Shown here: piece by piece, positions 1 to 8,963 of the stretch | How the letters are laid out: each line of letters begins with the position of its first letter | Position numbering within the stretch: the first letter of the stretch is position 1 | Assembly: GCA_020348385.1 (NCBI GenBank) | Contig: CP070750.1 | Span: forward strand, 2,131,860-2,173,060 | Source of the DNA: Candidatus Aminicenantota bacterium | Lineage (GTDB): Bacteria; Acidobacteriota; Aminicenantia; Aminicenantales; Aminicenantaceae | Length of the DNA stretch: 41,201 nt | Direction of reading: 5' to 3' | Translations under genes and position numbers: made by a program | Notes under the pieces: model-generated | The model's database searches: none | Told to the model about the DNA's origin: nothing | Seen by the model: only the letters and a program-made list of their open reading frames with translations

Positions 1-2050
1 CATTCTGTTTGGGGTTTTGTCCGAGGATTTTTTTCGACAGCAGGCTACCGATCCCAGAGGAAAAAAGCAGAGCGAAAATAATAAGTGCTATGGAATACAA
101 CGGGTGTCCGAGAAACAGGATGAATTTTTGTATCAAGGTAATCTCGACAAACATGAAACTCATCCCGATCAGGCCAAAATACAGGAAAATTTTTCGTAAT
201 TCGGGATTTTTTACGCGGATTTTTTTCCGTTGGAGAAGAACTGGAAGGAAGATAAGGAGAAATGCTACACCTATGGCTTGAATAAAAAGCAGAGGGACGA
301 GGAATTCTCCTTGTAAGAATGGCAGCCATTTTTGACCCAGCGTGGTGAAAGTGGCTCTGATTTTGCTCAGTTTGAAAAAGTTTGAGAAAAACGGACGGTT
401 ATCCGTGACCGGTTTCACACGGAAAAGAAAGTCTCGGTAGAAACTCTTAGAATCGCTGGATGAAAGAAGCTGTCGTGTTATGTTGTAGTATACAGGTTCC
501 TCATAGCGATTATGAATGTTGGCTTCTTCAGGTTTCATTCCTGGATAATACACAAGATCAAAAAGACATTTTTCACAGAATTCTTTGAGAGTTTGTATAT
601 CCTGTGCTGTGTATGGACTTTTTTTGACAAAAAAGCTGATGGTTCCCCAGCTTCTGAGGACAATGAGGTGCTGCTCGGGAAAATCGGTTATTTTGCGAAG
701 AGTTTCTATCCATGTAGCCAGGAGCCGGATTTCTTGACGAGGCGGAGGAAGAAGATAAAGGGTCATGCTGGCTATTCCATCTCGGGATAGCCGGTTTATC
801 GCATCCTGGAATGACTCTTGTGTGTACAGGTAGTTCTCTCCAAACCCGAACTGTCCAGTTCCAGCAGATCCGAAAACATCAGCAAGAGAAAAAACGACAA
901 GATCAAAATATTCCTTTTCCTTTATTAAGGTTGATCGACTGTTAGAGGATAGAGTCTGAACGTTTTTCCTTTGGTAGATCTGGCCAGAAAAGAGAGCGAG
1001 GTCCCGTTGGAGGATGTCGTTGATTAAAGGATTGTTCTCGGTAACTTTGACCCGGGTAGCTCCGTAATGGAGGGCTGCCAAAACGTCTAATCCTCCTTTG
1101 GGTTCGAGGACAAGAACACGAAGCTGATCCAGAATATAATACGGGAGGGAAGAGGGAAGATAGGATAGGAAAAGGAGGGAGGGATCATTGGGATCATCTG
1201 TTTGCGTGATGGCGTTGAGCTCTCCCCCATCAACAAGCAGCCCGAGCTGGTGGGGGAGACTTTGACTGTAAAGGAGACTCAAACCCGGGGCATACCTCAC
1301 AGCAGAAGAATCGATGATATCCAACCGTGAAATAGCGTTCCATTTGGTGAAAATCTGTCTGGCTTCTGGATAGCGCAGAGAGATAGGCATAGCTTTAAAA
1401 TCAGACATATGAAATGTGAGCCAGGATGGTCCTATGATAAAAAGACCGATCCCCTTTGCCAGCAGCAGAAAGATAAAGAGTTTGAATCTCATAGGCTTTT
1501 TTGGGCTAAAAAGCCAAGCCGCAATCAGGGCCAAGATGCTGAGAATAGGAAAGACACCTTTATCTCCCTTGGGAAAAAAGATGAAAATAGCAAGAAATGT
1601 GCCTGTTCCCGCTCCCAGTAGGTCGAAGAAATACACGGTGTTGACCATGCTTGCCGCTCTAGTGATCGCAAAGGAAAGGATGATTCCTGCGAAAAAGAAA
1701 GGAATACTCAATACAAAATAGTAAAGGAATATGAAGAAGATCTGTGTGGAATCCCAGGACAGCTTGATGAGGTCGAACGGGACATTATTACAGATTAGGT
1801 AACTTGCAAAAATGGTCAAGGAGAACAGAATAGCCGAGGATGACAGGAATTTTTTCTCATCCGCATCGAACAATTTTTTGAAAAGAGACAAAAAAGAACC
1901 AGCCGATCCGTAACCGAGAAAAGCGATACTGACCACAAGAAAGGCAAAGTGATACTGCTGCGAAACAGAAAAAAAGCGGGTGAGAGAAATCTGTAAGCAA
2001 AGTGTTGTCGCAGATATAAAAAAAATGCCGGCCAAAAAACGGATTTTCAT
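1..2050 (-). CDS. membrane-bound spermidine-synthase-like protein (C-terminal part beyond window)
   Basis: Read on the minus strand, one frame stays open from an ATG at 2050 to the left edge, giving 683 codons without a stop. The first ~200 residues are several hydrophobic membrane segments (e.g. QQYHFAFLVVSIAFLGYGSA, then VYFFDLLGAGTG). A Rossmann/SAM-type segment follows (VLVLEPKGGLDVLAALHYGA, then VTENNP), later ENYLYTQESF and the family-typical PVTDNRPFF, and then more membrane helices running off the edge. This is the architecture of large membrane proteins annotated as spermidine synthase-like. Real aminopropyltransferase activity is unproven for most of them, so the substrate is unknown. 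The next upstream in-frame stop is a TGA at 2108-2110, and the promoter at 2083-2111 leaves ATG 2050 as the best start. The Shine-Dalgarno signal is weak. Confidence 0.85.
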   Translation of the reverse strand, partial: MKIRFLAGIFFISATTLCLQISLTRFFSVSQQYHFAFLVVSIAFLGYGSAGSFLSLFKKLFDADEKKFLSSSAILFSLTIFASYLICNNVPFDLIKLSWDSTQIFFIFLYYFVLSIPFFFAGIILSFAITRAASMVNTVYFFDLLGAGTGTFLAIFIFFPKGDKGVFPILSILALIAAWLFSPKKPMRFKLFIFLLLAKGIGLFIIGPSWLTFHMSDFKAMPISLRYPEARQIFTKWNAISRLDIIDSSAVRYAPGLSLLYSQSLPHQLGLLVDGGELNAITQTDDPNDPSLLFLSYLPSSLPYYILDQLRVLVLEPKGGLDVLAALHYGATRVKVTENNPLINDILQRDLALFSGQIYQRKNVQTLSSNSRSTLIKEKEYFDLVVFSLADVFGSAGTGQFGFGENYLYTQESFQDAINRLSRDGIASMTLYLLPPPRQEIRLLATWIETLRKITDFPEQHLIVLRSWGTISFFVKKSPYTAQDIQTLKEFCEKCLFDLVYYPGMKPEEANIHNRYEEPVYYNITRQLLSSSDSKSFYRDFLFRVKPVTDNRPFFSNFFKLSKIRATFTTLGQKWLPFLQGEFLVPLLFIQAIGVAFLLIFLPVLLQRKKIRVKNPELRKIFLYFGLIGMSFMFVEITLIQKFILFLGHPLYSIALIIFALLFSSGIGSLLSKKILGQNPKQN

Positions 2051-2082
2051 CTGTGAATAATCCAGACACAAGTTCAATCCCG

Positions 2083-2111
2083 AATATATAATAGGAAGCG
2101 GAAAAGTTCAA
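2083..2111 (-). promoter_or_regulatory. candidate sigma70 promoter for the spermidine-synthase-like gene
   Basis: On the minus strand TTGAAC (2111-2106) is followed by a 17-nt spacer and TATATT (2088-2083). This would start transcription about 25 nt upstream of ATG 2050. The -10 matches 5/6 and the -35 4/6 of consensus. It is seen in sequence only. Confidence 0.4.
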
Positions 2112-2176
2112 ACTCTGCCGCTGAGCACCAGTATTGCTTTTGCTCTAGTCTTATGCTAACTTTACAGACAAACAGA

Positions 2177-3577
2177 ATGATAAAATTCGGCACTTCTGGT
2201 TGGCGAGCCGTGATGGGGGAAGAATTCACTTTTCAGAATGTGCGACTTGTCGTCCAAGCAATCGCTAACTATCTCAAGAAAAAATTCCCAGGGCAGAAGG
2301 TTTCGGTCGTTGTCAATTACGATACCCGTTTTCTATCCGAACGGTTTGCCTTTGAGGCCGCAAAAATCCTATCTCACAACATGATTCATGTCTATCTCTC
2401 TGATAGGGATGCGCCATCCCAGGCTCAGGCATTGCAGATCATCCAGAGGAAGACCCAGGCCGGCATCAATTTTACAGCTTCTTTTAATCCCCCTGAATAC
2501 AACGGCCTGAAGTTCAACACGGAAACAGGGGCTCCAGCTCTTTCGGAAGTGACGGAGAAAATCGAGGAAGAACTCAAGCTCTTGACGAAAGAATACTCCT
2601 TTTGTCCCCTTTATCCCAGTGAAGAATTTATCGAAAAAATCGATCTCCAGCATGATTATCTATCTTTTATCCAGGACAAAATAGATTTTGAACTTATCCG
2701 GAAATCCAAGATAAAAGTAGCAGTGGACCCGCTCTACGGTACCAGCCGGGAATATCTGGATGAGATATTGGAAGAAAATCATATTCCTGTGGAGGAGCTG
2801 CATGGGTATATCGATCCCTATTTTGGCGGGATCGCTCCATCGTGTTCTGAGGAGAACATGAAAGAGCTTAAGGCTTTTGTGAGAGAAAAAAAATGCCAGA
2901 TAGGAATTGCTACCGATGCGGATGGAGACCGGTTTGGGATTTTGGATGAAAAGGGAAATTTTGTCATACAAAACTTGATCGTCTCTCTTGTCTTGGATTA
3001 TCTTGTGTCGAAAAAAAAATGGAAGGGAGGCGTGGCCCGCTCAGTAGCCACGACACATCTCGTGGACCGGATAGCGAGAAAACACGATCTTCCTCTTTTC
3101 AAGATGCCTGTAGGATTTAAATATATTGCCGACCTCTTTCTGAAAAACAAGATTATATTCGGAGCCGAAGAGAGCGCTTGCATGGCTATCAAGGACCATC
3201 TCCCAGAAAAAGACGGCATTTTCGCCGGCCTCCTGGTGGTAGAGATGATGGCTGCCTTGGGGAAAAACTTGACAGAGCTGATAGCGGATTTATTTAAGAA
3301 GTACGGAAAAAGAATAGGACAACAGAAAAGTATTCCCCTGGATTCTATGAGAGAGAAAAAACTTGCGAAATTGAAACGAGATCCTCCCACAAAACTTGGA
3401 GCAAAAAAAGTCCTGAACTCCAAGAATATCGATGGAATCAAACTGAATCTTTCCAAGGATGATTGGGTTCTCCTCCGCCCATCAGGCACCGAGCCCCTTA
3501 TCCGCTGTTATGCCGAAGCGAGCACACAAAAAGAGGTCAAGATCATGATGAAGAATTGTCTGGATTTATTGAGCTAA
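2177..3577 (+). CDS. phosphohexomutase (phosphoglucomutase/phosphomannomutase family)
   Basis: Alpha-D-phosphohexomutase, moving phosphate between C1 and C6 of a hexose phosphate to supply sugar precursors in the cytoplasm. From the chosen start (MIKFGTSGWR) it has about 466 residues, normal for the family. Visible motifs are the phosphoserine loop TASFNPPEYNGLK, the metal loop DADGDRFG, the sugar loop GAEES and the C-terminal phosphate-binding RPSGTEPLIR. The usual TASHNPP His next to the catalytic Ser is Phe here. An ATG at 2153 would add eight residues (MLTLQTNR) not expected in the family, so 2177 is preferred. Neither start has a clear ribosome binding site. It is followed after 1 nt by the FtsB-like gene. 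Whether glucose, mannose or glucosamine phosphate is the main substrate cannot be decided here. Confidence 0.88.
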   Translation: MIKFGTSGWRAVMGEEFTFQNVRLVVQAIANYLKKKFPGQKVSVVVNYDTRFLSERFAFEAAKILSHNMIHVYLSDRDAPSQAQALQIIQRKTQAGINFTASFNPPEYNGLKFNTETGAPALSEVTEKIEEELKLLTKEYSFCPLYPSEEFIEKIDLQHDYLSFIQDKIDFELIRKSKIKVAVDPLYGTSREYLDEILEENHIPVEELHGYIDPYFGGIAPSCSEENMKELKAFVREKKCQIGIATDADGDRFGILDEKGNFVIQNLIVSLVLDYLVSKKKWKGGVARSVATTHLVDRIARKHDLPLFKMPVGFKYIADLFLKNKIIFGAEESACMAIKDHLPEKDGIFAGLLVVEMMAALGKNLTELIADLFKKYGKRIGQQKSIPLDSMREKKLAKLKRDPPTKLGAKKVLNSKNIDGIKLNLSKDDWVLLRPSGTEPLIRCYAEASTQKEVKIMMKNCLDLLS

Positions 3578-3578
3578 A

Positions 3579-3887
3579 ATGAAAAAAGAAAAGAGCTCTT
3601 CGTCTCTCAAGAAAAGAGTCATAATCGGGGGAGTGGTATTTCTTCTGTTCGTTTTGACTGTGACATCGTTTTTCGGCAAAAGGGGATTGATCGAGATCTA
3701 CCGAACCCGACGAAAGCAAGAGGTTCTCCTCAAAAAAATAGAAAAACTAGAGGAAAAAAAGGTAAAGCTGGAAAGAGATATAGAGGAACTCCAGAAGAAT
3801 CCCAAGGCAATCGAGAAAAAGGCTCGAGAAAAGCTCGGGCTTGTGGATGAAGGCGAGATCGTCATCATCGATAAAAAGACACGCTGA
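3579..3887 (+). CDS. FtsB/DivIC-like septum formation initiator
   Basis: A 102-residue bitopic membrane protein. It has a basic cytoplasmic start with two Lys-rich patches, one transmembrane helix at about residues 13-30 (VIIGGVVFLLFVLTVTSFFG), a Lys/Glu-rich heptad coiled coil at about 38-75, and the conserved end KNPKAIEKKAREKLGLVDEGE, whose ARE-KLGL-xxGE pattern is the FtsB/DivIC signature. Family members join FtsL and FtsQ in the divisome. It starts 1 nt after the phosphohexomutase stop, so the two are probably co-transcribed. FtsZ lies far away at 40-41 kb, so this is not a classical dcw cluster. The identification rests on architecture and the C-terminal motif. Confidence 0.82.
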   Translation: MKKEKSSSSLKKRVIIGGVVFLLFVLTVTSFFGKRGLIEIYRTRRKQEVLLKKIEKLEEKKVKLERDIEELQKNPKAIEKKAREKLGLVDEGEIVIIDKKTR

Positions 3888-3955
3888 TCTGAGTTTCCGC
3901 CCTCATCGCCCTGGCTCTCCTTGTGATTCTCTTTTCCTAAACAAGAAATAGAAGC

Positions 3956-6850
3956 ATGGAAGATTTGCTGAAAGACCTGAATCCTGAGCAGAGAAAAGCT
4001 GTCACACATGGAAAGGGTCCCTTGATCATCATTGCTGGGGCGGGAACCGGAAAAACAAAAGTTATCACCCATCGCATTGCCCATTTGATTTCATCCAAGA
4101 TGGCCAAGCCAGAGGAGATCTTTGCGGTAACGTTCACGGAAAAGGCTGCCAACGAGATGGAAGAAAGGGTAGATCTGCTGATTCCCTACAGCTATTCCTT
4201 CGTTGATATAAGTACCTTCAATTCTTTTGGGGAACAGATTTTAAGGGATTATGGAATCGAAATCGGATATTCGCCGGATTTCAAATTGTTGGATGATGTC
4301 GAACAGGCCATTTTTTTTCGAGAACATTTGTTCCGGTTCCCATTGGATTTTTATCGTCCTCTGAGCTCTCCCACCCGGTATATTCAGGATATTTTGTTGG
4401 CAATTAAACGGCTGAAACAAGAAGATATCAAGCCGCAGGAGTATTTGGAATATGCCAACAAATTAGAAAAAGAGGCTTGCGATGAAGTGACAAAAGAAAT
4501 GGCGCTGAAGCATAAAGAAATGGCCGGGGTTTTTAAGAATTATCAAAATCTCCTCGAGACAGAAGGAAAGATTGACTTCGAAGACCAGGTAACCCTGATT
4601 ATCGGTCTTTTCAGACAAAGACCATCTGTCCTCCAGGCTTTTCAGGAAAAATACCAGTTTATCCTGGTGGATGAGTTTCAAGATACAAACTACATCCAAT
4701 TTGAGTTGCTCAAGCTTCTTGCAGCCAAACACCGAAACCTGACAGTTGTGGGGGATGATGACCAAAGCATATTCCGGTTTAGGGGAGCATCTCTAGCTAA
4801 TATCCATAACTTCCGTAAGATATACCCAGACTATAAAAAAGTGGTGTTGAACAAAAACTACCGGTCCACTCAACCCATCCTGGATTCCGCGTATAAGCTC
4901 ATACAGCAAAATAATCCCCAACGGTTGGAAGTACAAGAAGAGATCGACAAAACTTTGGAGTCCTCTATCAAAGAAACAGGTAAAAGCATGCACATGCTGA
5001 CGTTTGACACGCTATCTCATGAGGCAGACAGGGTGGCTGAATTGATAGATGAAAAGGTAAAGGAGGGTTTCCGGTGCAGTGATATGGCGATCCTAGTAAG
5101 GCGGAATGCTGATGCGGATCCCTTTCTCCGGGCTTTGAACATGAAAGGGATTCCCTTCCGGTTTTCGGGTAGTCGCGGTTTATACACTCAAGATGAGGTG
5201 AAAATTCTGGTAGCTTTTATAAAAGCCTTGACTGATTATGAAGACAGCAAAAGCCTGTTTTTTCTGGCCCTTTCTGAAGTTTATAAGTTGGATCCTTATG
5301 ATTTAACCCCATTGACCAACTATGCCAACAATAAAAATTTCCCGCTTCATCATGTTTTTAAGATGATCTACGAAGGGAAGGATCCCGTTGCCATCAGTGT
5401 TTCAGCGGCAAAATCGGTCAAGCGGATAATCGAAGACATGCTGTATTTTGTTCGTTATGCCAGTTCCCAAAATGCTGGCCATGTGGTGTATGTCTTCCTG
5501 GAAAAATCAGGTTATCTCAAATCTCTTGTGGAGAAAGGAGACCTCTCATCCGAGCTGAAGATCAAAAACATCCGCATTTTCTTCGATAAGATACGAAAAT
5601 TTTCCGAACTGGTCGAGGATGATTCCATCCATTCCTTTGCCCGGCATCTGGATCTTCTCCAACAGGTTGGAGACAATCCAGCTACCGCAGAAGCGGAGCT
5701 TGAGGAAGATGCGGTGAATGTCCTGACATACCACAAAGCCAAGGGATTGGAATTTCCGATCGTCTTCATGGTCAGCCTTATCGCGGATCGTTTTCCAGGA
5801 CGTCATCGGAAAGAAAAGATCCCCGTACCGGATGAGATTTTAAAGGAAGACCTGCCTGAAGAAGAAAAGTACTATCAGGAAGAGAGACGGCTTTTTTATG
5901 TAGGTATGACAAGGGCTAAGAGGCTCCTGTATCTGACTTGGGCCAAGGATTATGGACTCAAACGTCTTAAAAAAGTCAGCCCGTTTGTGCTGGAAGCCCT
6001 GGATCTTCCTTCTTTACCTGATGAAGTGCAGAAAGCGTCGGCTCTGGAGGAGATCCGAAGGTATGCTCCCACCACAGCAAAATCTCCTGTTTCCCCAAGG
6101 ATTAGAGAAAAGGGGATCCTGAGTCTTAGTTTCTCCCAAGTCGATGATTATCTCACCTGTCCTCTCCGTTATAGGTTCAGGCACATCATGCGGATTCCTG
6201 TTCTTCCGCATCACAATCTTGTGTTCGGTCGCGTTTGTCATAACACCATTCATTTTTACCTTAAGATGAGAATGCGAGGGAATACGGTATCCGAGAAAGA
6301 ACTCCTGAAGGCCTATGAGGAGCGCTGGGTTAATGAGGGATTTTTGAGCCGCGAACATGAAGAAATGAGAAAAAGAGCGGGTGAGGAGGCGATGCGCCTT
6401 TTTTACAGACGACAGGAGTCATCGAATCAGTTGCCCCAGTTTCTTGAGAAAAAATTCAGATTGCTTTGGGAAGGAGTCAAATTCACAGGCCGTTGGGATC
6501 GCGTGGATTATCAGCAGGATGGAGGCGTGATCATCGATTTCAAGGCATCTACAGTCAAGGATCAGAAAGAGGCAGACAAGAGAACAAGAGATAGCCTCCA
6601 GATGAAAATATATGCTTTTGCCTTTATCCGGACCCAAGAACTTCCACTGTTGGAAACGAGACTCCATTTTCTGGAATCGGATATCATCGGGCGCGCTGAG
6701 TCAGGAGAAAAAGAGAGCCAAAAGGCTGAGGAGAAAATAAGGCAGTCTGAACAGGGAATCCGGGATCAAAATTTCCTTGCCAAGCCCGATTGGCACAACT
6801 GCAGCCTGTGTGATTTCAGGACTATTTGCCCCGAATCCTACGCCTATTAA
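3956..6850 (+). CDS. UvrD/PcrA-type SF1 helicase fused to a PD-(D/E)XK Fe-S nuclease
   Basis: A 964-residue ATP-dependent 3'-5' DNA helicase with a nuclease tail, expected to act in DNA repair or recombination. Helicase motifs in order are NPEQRKAV, AGAGTGKT (about 27-34), FTEKAANEM, VDEFQDT (about 239), GDDDQSIFRFRGA, NYRST, TYHKAKGLEF and ERRLFYVGMTRAK. From about residue 720 (LSFSQVDDYLTCP) begins a RecB/AddB-like nuclease with GRWDRVD and IDFKAS (Asp and Asp-x-Lys catalytic residues). One Cys in YLTCPLRY plus C-x2-C-x5-C at the very end (CSLCDFRTIC) match the four-Cys iron-sulfur staple known in AddB, Dna2 and Cas4-like nucleases. It begins 68 nt after the FtsB-like gene with no obvious terminator between. 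Orthology to a named gene is uncertain, so no symbol is given. Confidence 0.9.
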   Translation: MEDLLKDLNPEQRKAVTHGKGPLIIIAGAGTGKTKVITHRIAHLISSKMAKPEEIFAVTFTEKAANEMEERVDLLIPYSYSFVDISTFNSFGEQILRDYGIEIGYSPDFKLLDDVEQAIFFREHLFRFPLDFYRPLSSPTRYIQDILLAIKRLKQEDIKPQEYLEYANKLEKEACDEVTKEMALKHKEMAGVFKNYQNLLETEGKIDFEDQVTLIIGLFRQRPSVLQAFQEKYQFILVDEFQDTNYIQFELLKLLAAKHRNLTVVGDDDQSIFRFRGASLANIHNFRKIYPDYKKVVLNKNYRSTQPILDSAYKLIQQNNPQRLEVQEEIDKTLESSIKETGKSMHMLTFDTLSHEADRVAELIDEKVKEGFRCSDMAILVRRNADADPFLRALNMKGIPFRFSGSRGLYTQDEVKILVAFIKALTDYEDSKSLFFLALSEVYKLDPYDLTPLTNYANNKNFPLHHVFKMIYEGKDPVAISVSAAKSVKRIIEDMLYFVRYASSQNAGHVVYVFLEKSGYLKSLVEKGDLSSELKIKNIRIFFDKIRKFSELVEDDSIHSFARHLDLLQQVGDNPATAEAELEEDAVNVLTYHKAKGLEFPIVFMVSLIADRFPGRHRKEKIPVPDEILKEDLPEEEKYYQEERRLFYVGMTRAKRLLYLTWAKDYGLKRLKKVSPFVLEALDLPSLPDEVQKASALEEIRRYAPTTAKSPVSPRIREKGILSLSFSQVDDYLTCPLRYRFRHIMRIPVLPHHNLVFGRVCHNTIHFYLKMRMRGNTVSEKELLKAYEERWVNEGFLSREHEEMRKRAGEEAMRLFYRRQESSNQLPQFLEKKFRLLWEGVKFTGRWDRVDYQQDGGVIIDFKASTVKDQKEADKRTRDSLQMKIYAFAFIRTQELPLLETRLHFLESDIIGRAESGEKESQKAEEKIRQSEQGIRDQNFLAKPDWHNCSLCDFRTICPESYAY

Positions 6851-7004
6851 AAAAGGGACGGTTCTATTTTTTTTCTTTCCCTCAAGGACATAACAAAAAA
6901 TTTGATTTTATAATAGGCAAACAGAATGTTCGGCCTAGAGTAGCCATTTATGATAGATGGCTAAAATCAAGGCTGGCTGAAAAAAATAGAACCGTCCCCT
7001 TTTT
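6849..7004. repeat. nested palindromic element (REP/MITE-like) acting as a likely bidirectional terminator
   Basis: Outer arms at 6849-6874 and 6980-7004 are near-perfect inverted repeats, with core GGGACGGTTCTATTTTTT on the left and its complement on the right. Inside lie two further pairs: TTGATTTTA (6902-6910) with TAAAATCAA (6962-6970), and TAGCCAT (6941-6947) with ATGGCTA (6957-6963). The element fits exactly between the stop codons of the convergent helicase and SppA genes, and its A/T-flanked arms could terminate transcription both ways. The core resembles palindromes mobilised by REP-associated Y1 transposases. That link is from memory and no transposase is present here. Confidence 0.65.
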
Positions 7005-7009
7005 CTTTT

Positions 7010-8725
7010 TTATTGGGGAGAGAGCCAGAATGGCATAATAGCCCAAATCCGCTCCTGTTCGAGGAGTTTGAAAGCAGCGATCGTTTTTTCCAAACGAGGG
7101 CTGATACCCAGATCTTTTTTTATCAACGGCTGTCCCAAAAACATGTCTAAAAATGAAGTCTTTTTTTTGGGCTGGACTACGAGTCTCACTGGTTCTTCTG
7201 CTGGAATCCCGGCCAATTCTTTGGATATTGCGATGGCTTTGGAAAGGCCTCCGATTTCATCCACCAGCCCCAGATTTTTGGCCTGGCTTCCCGTCCAAAC
7301 CCTGCCTTTTCCAATCTTGTCCACCTCTTCCTTGGACATGTTTCTGCCCTCGGCGACTTTGGTCAAGAACTGGTCGTAGGTCCACTTCATCTCTTCCTTT
7401 ATGAGTTCCCTTTCTTCATCTGTCCATTTTCGGAATGTGGAAAAAATATCCGCTTTATCCCCGAAGGTCAATCTTTCCGCGGATATTCCCAGTTTCTCGT
7501 AAAGCTTTTTCAGGTTTGGTTTGCCCCAAACGACGCCGATGGATCCCGTCCATGTCTGAGGTTGGGCGACGATCTTGTGAGCGGACATGGCTACCCAGTA
7601 CCCTCCAGAACCGGCCAAGTCCGACATAGAAATGACAATAGGCTTTTCTTTTTTTGTCAGGATGACTTCTCGCCATATCACATCCGATCCGACGGCCGAG
7701 CCACCGGGGCTATCCACACGAAAAACCACGGCTTCGATGGATTTGTCCTTCCGTGCACTCCTAAGCCAACGGGCCACGGTCGAACTGCCCATCAATTGAT
7801 AAAACCCTTCCCCTGTGAGGATCTGACCCATTCCATAAACCAAGGCGATTTTCCTTCCTCTATTCAAACCAAGGGAGGATGGTTTGATCTTCGCATATTC
7901 CTGATGACTTATCCTTGTATACTTTCTTCCGTCTGTCTGGAGAACATTCTGGATCTCGTCTTCGTAGAGTAGGTCATCGACCAGACCGGCCTCTAGGGCT
8001 TTTGGGCCTTGGAATAAACCGCGATCGATCAAAGCTCTGACTTCCTCCTCGCTCTTTCCCCTGGCCTTGGCGATTTTTTTGACATAATGTGTATAAATAT
8101 CTCCGTAAAGGGATTCCATCATTTCTCTATGGGAAGCGGTAAATCCTTCTTCCGTGAATTCATTCATGGCTGTTTTGTACTTTTCCATGTGTTCCACTTC
8201 GTATTCCACGCCCAGCTTGTCCAGTCCTTTTTTAAAGAAAGGGATGTAACCGCCGATCCCGTTCACAAACATCATGCCCGAGGGGTTAAAGATGATACGA
8301 TCGCAGGCAGTAGCCAGGTAATATTCTTTGTCCGCATCGACAGTTTCTTCGAAGGTCGCATAGACTTTTTTTCCAGTCTTTCGGAAATCAAGAACAAGAT
8401 CTCTGATTTCATTGACCTTAGCCCAACCGCACTGCAAATAACCCATACGCAGAACGATGGTTTGTATGCGCCGGTCTATTTTGGCTTTTTGGAAATTGAA
8501 CCAAATATCATGCATGGAGAGCGGAGAGCTCATGCCAAAAAAGGTCATCAAGAAATCTGGGGAAGATTTTTCCTGTATTTCTCCAGAAAGCTTTATTTCC
8601 AGATAGGAATGAGATTTTACACTGGGAGGTTTTCCGAACTCAAGATAGAACAAAGATGCAAGCGCTACGATTATTAAAAAGAAAAATATCAGGAATATGA
8701 TCAGGACATATGTTCCTCGTTTCAT
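7010..8725 (-). CDS. sppA: signal peptide peptidase SppA, 67K type
   Basis: A 571-residue membrane-anchored serine protease that degrades signal peptides left after secretion. An N-terminal transmembrane helix (YVLIIFLIFFFLIIVALASL) is followed by two tandem ClpP-fold S49 domains. The Lys general base lies in the first domain (MEKYKTAMNEF, about K184) and the Ser nucleophile in the second (MSDLAGSGGYW, about S373). These are the dyad positions of the double-domain E. coli-type enzyme. VDSPGGSAVGSD, the substrate-strand motif, is also present. The start is well fixed by AGGAGG (8730-8735) five nt upstream of the ATG. It is transcribed alone, divergent from the ABC exporter genes. Confidence 0.93.
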   Translation of the reverse strand: MKRGTYVLIIFLIFFFLIIVALASLFYLEFGKPPSVKSHSYLEIKLSGEIQEKSSPDFLMTFFGMSSPLSMHDIWFNFQKAKIDRRIQTIVLRMGYLQCGWAKVNEIRDLVLDFRKTGKKVYATFEETVDADKEYYLATACDRIIFNPSGMMFVNGIGGYIPFFKKGLDKLGVEYEVEHMEKYKTAMNEFTEEGFTASHREMMESLYGDIYTHYVKKIAKARGKSEEEVRALIDRGLFQGPKALEAGLVDDLLYEDEIQNVLQTDGRKYTRISHQEYAKIKPSSLGLNRGRKIALVYGMGQILTGEGFYQLMGSSTVARWLRSARKDKSIEAVVFRVDSPGGSAVGSDVIWREVILTKKEKPIVISMSDLAGSGGYWVAMSAHKIVAQPQTWTGSIGVVWGKPNLKKLYEKLGISAERLTFGDKADIFSTFRKWTDEERELIKEEMKWTYDQFLTKVAEGRNMSKEEVDKIGKGRVWTGSQAKNLGLVDEIGGLSKAIAISKELAGIPAEEPVRLVVQPKKKTSFLDMFLGQPLIKKDLGISPRLEKTIAAFKLLEQERIWAIMPFWLSPQ

Positions 8726-8744
8726 ACTACCTCCTGTTCCCTGG

Positions 8745-8774
8745 ATTATTCATATTCGTTTTCAACTATATCAA
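8745..8774 (-). promoter_or_regulatory. candidate promoter for sppA
   Basis: On the minus strand TTGATA (8774-8769), an 18-nt spacer and AATAAT (8750-8745) precede a short leader containing AGGAGG just before the sppA ATG. Both boxes match consensus at 5/6. The rest of the 8726-8963 spacer shows no convincing promoter for the plus-strand ABC genes. Confidence 0.4.
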
Positions 8775-8963
8775 AAACGGTGATAGGATGGGAATATATA
8801 AATACGAGAGATGAGTTGCCATAGTTTTAGAATTTCATTATTATTTTCTTTGAAATCTGAATTATGCACGGCCAATCCCTCTACACAAACACCAAGGTGG
8901 AGGCGAGGGAGTGGCCCAATCGACAGCTATTATAAATAATTCAGAGCAGGAAAGGATGTATCC

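Noticed and set aside
2998..3489. 163-codon minus-strand frame
   Set aside because: Antisense to the phosphohexomutase, Ser/Arg-rich, without recognisable domain.
6826..7038. 70-codon frame across the palindromic element
   Set aside because: It is made of the palindrome and the ends of two real genes. There is no ribosome site and no Y1 transposase motif.
7562..7972. 136-codon plus-strand frame
   Set aside because: Lies wholly inside sppA on the opposite strand and has no family-like sequence, whereas sppA shows a full catalytic dyad and ribosome site.
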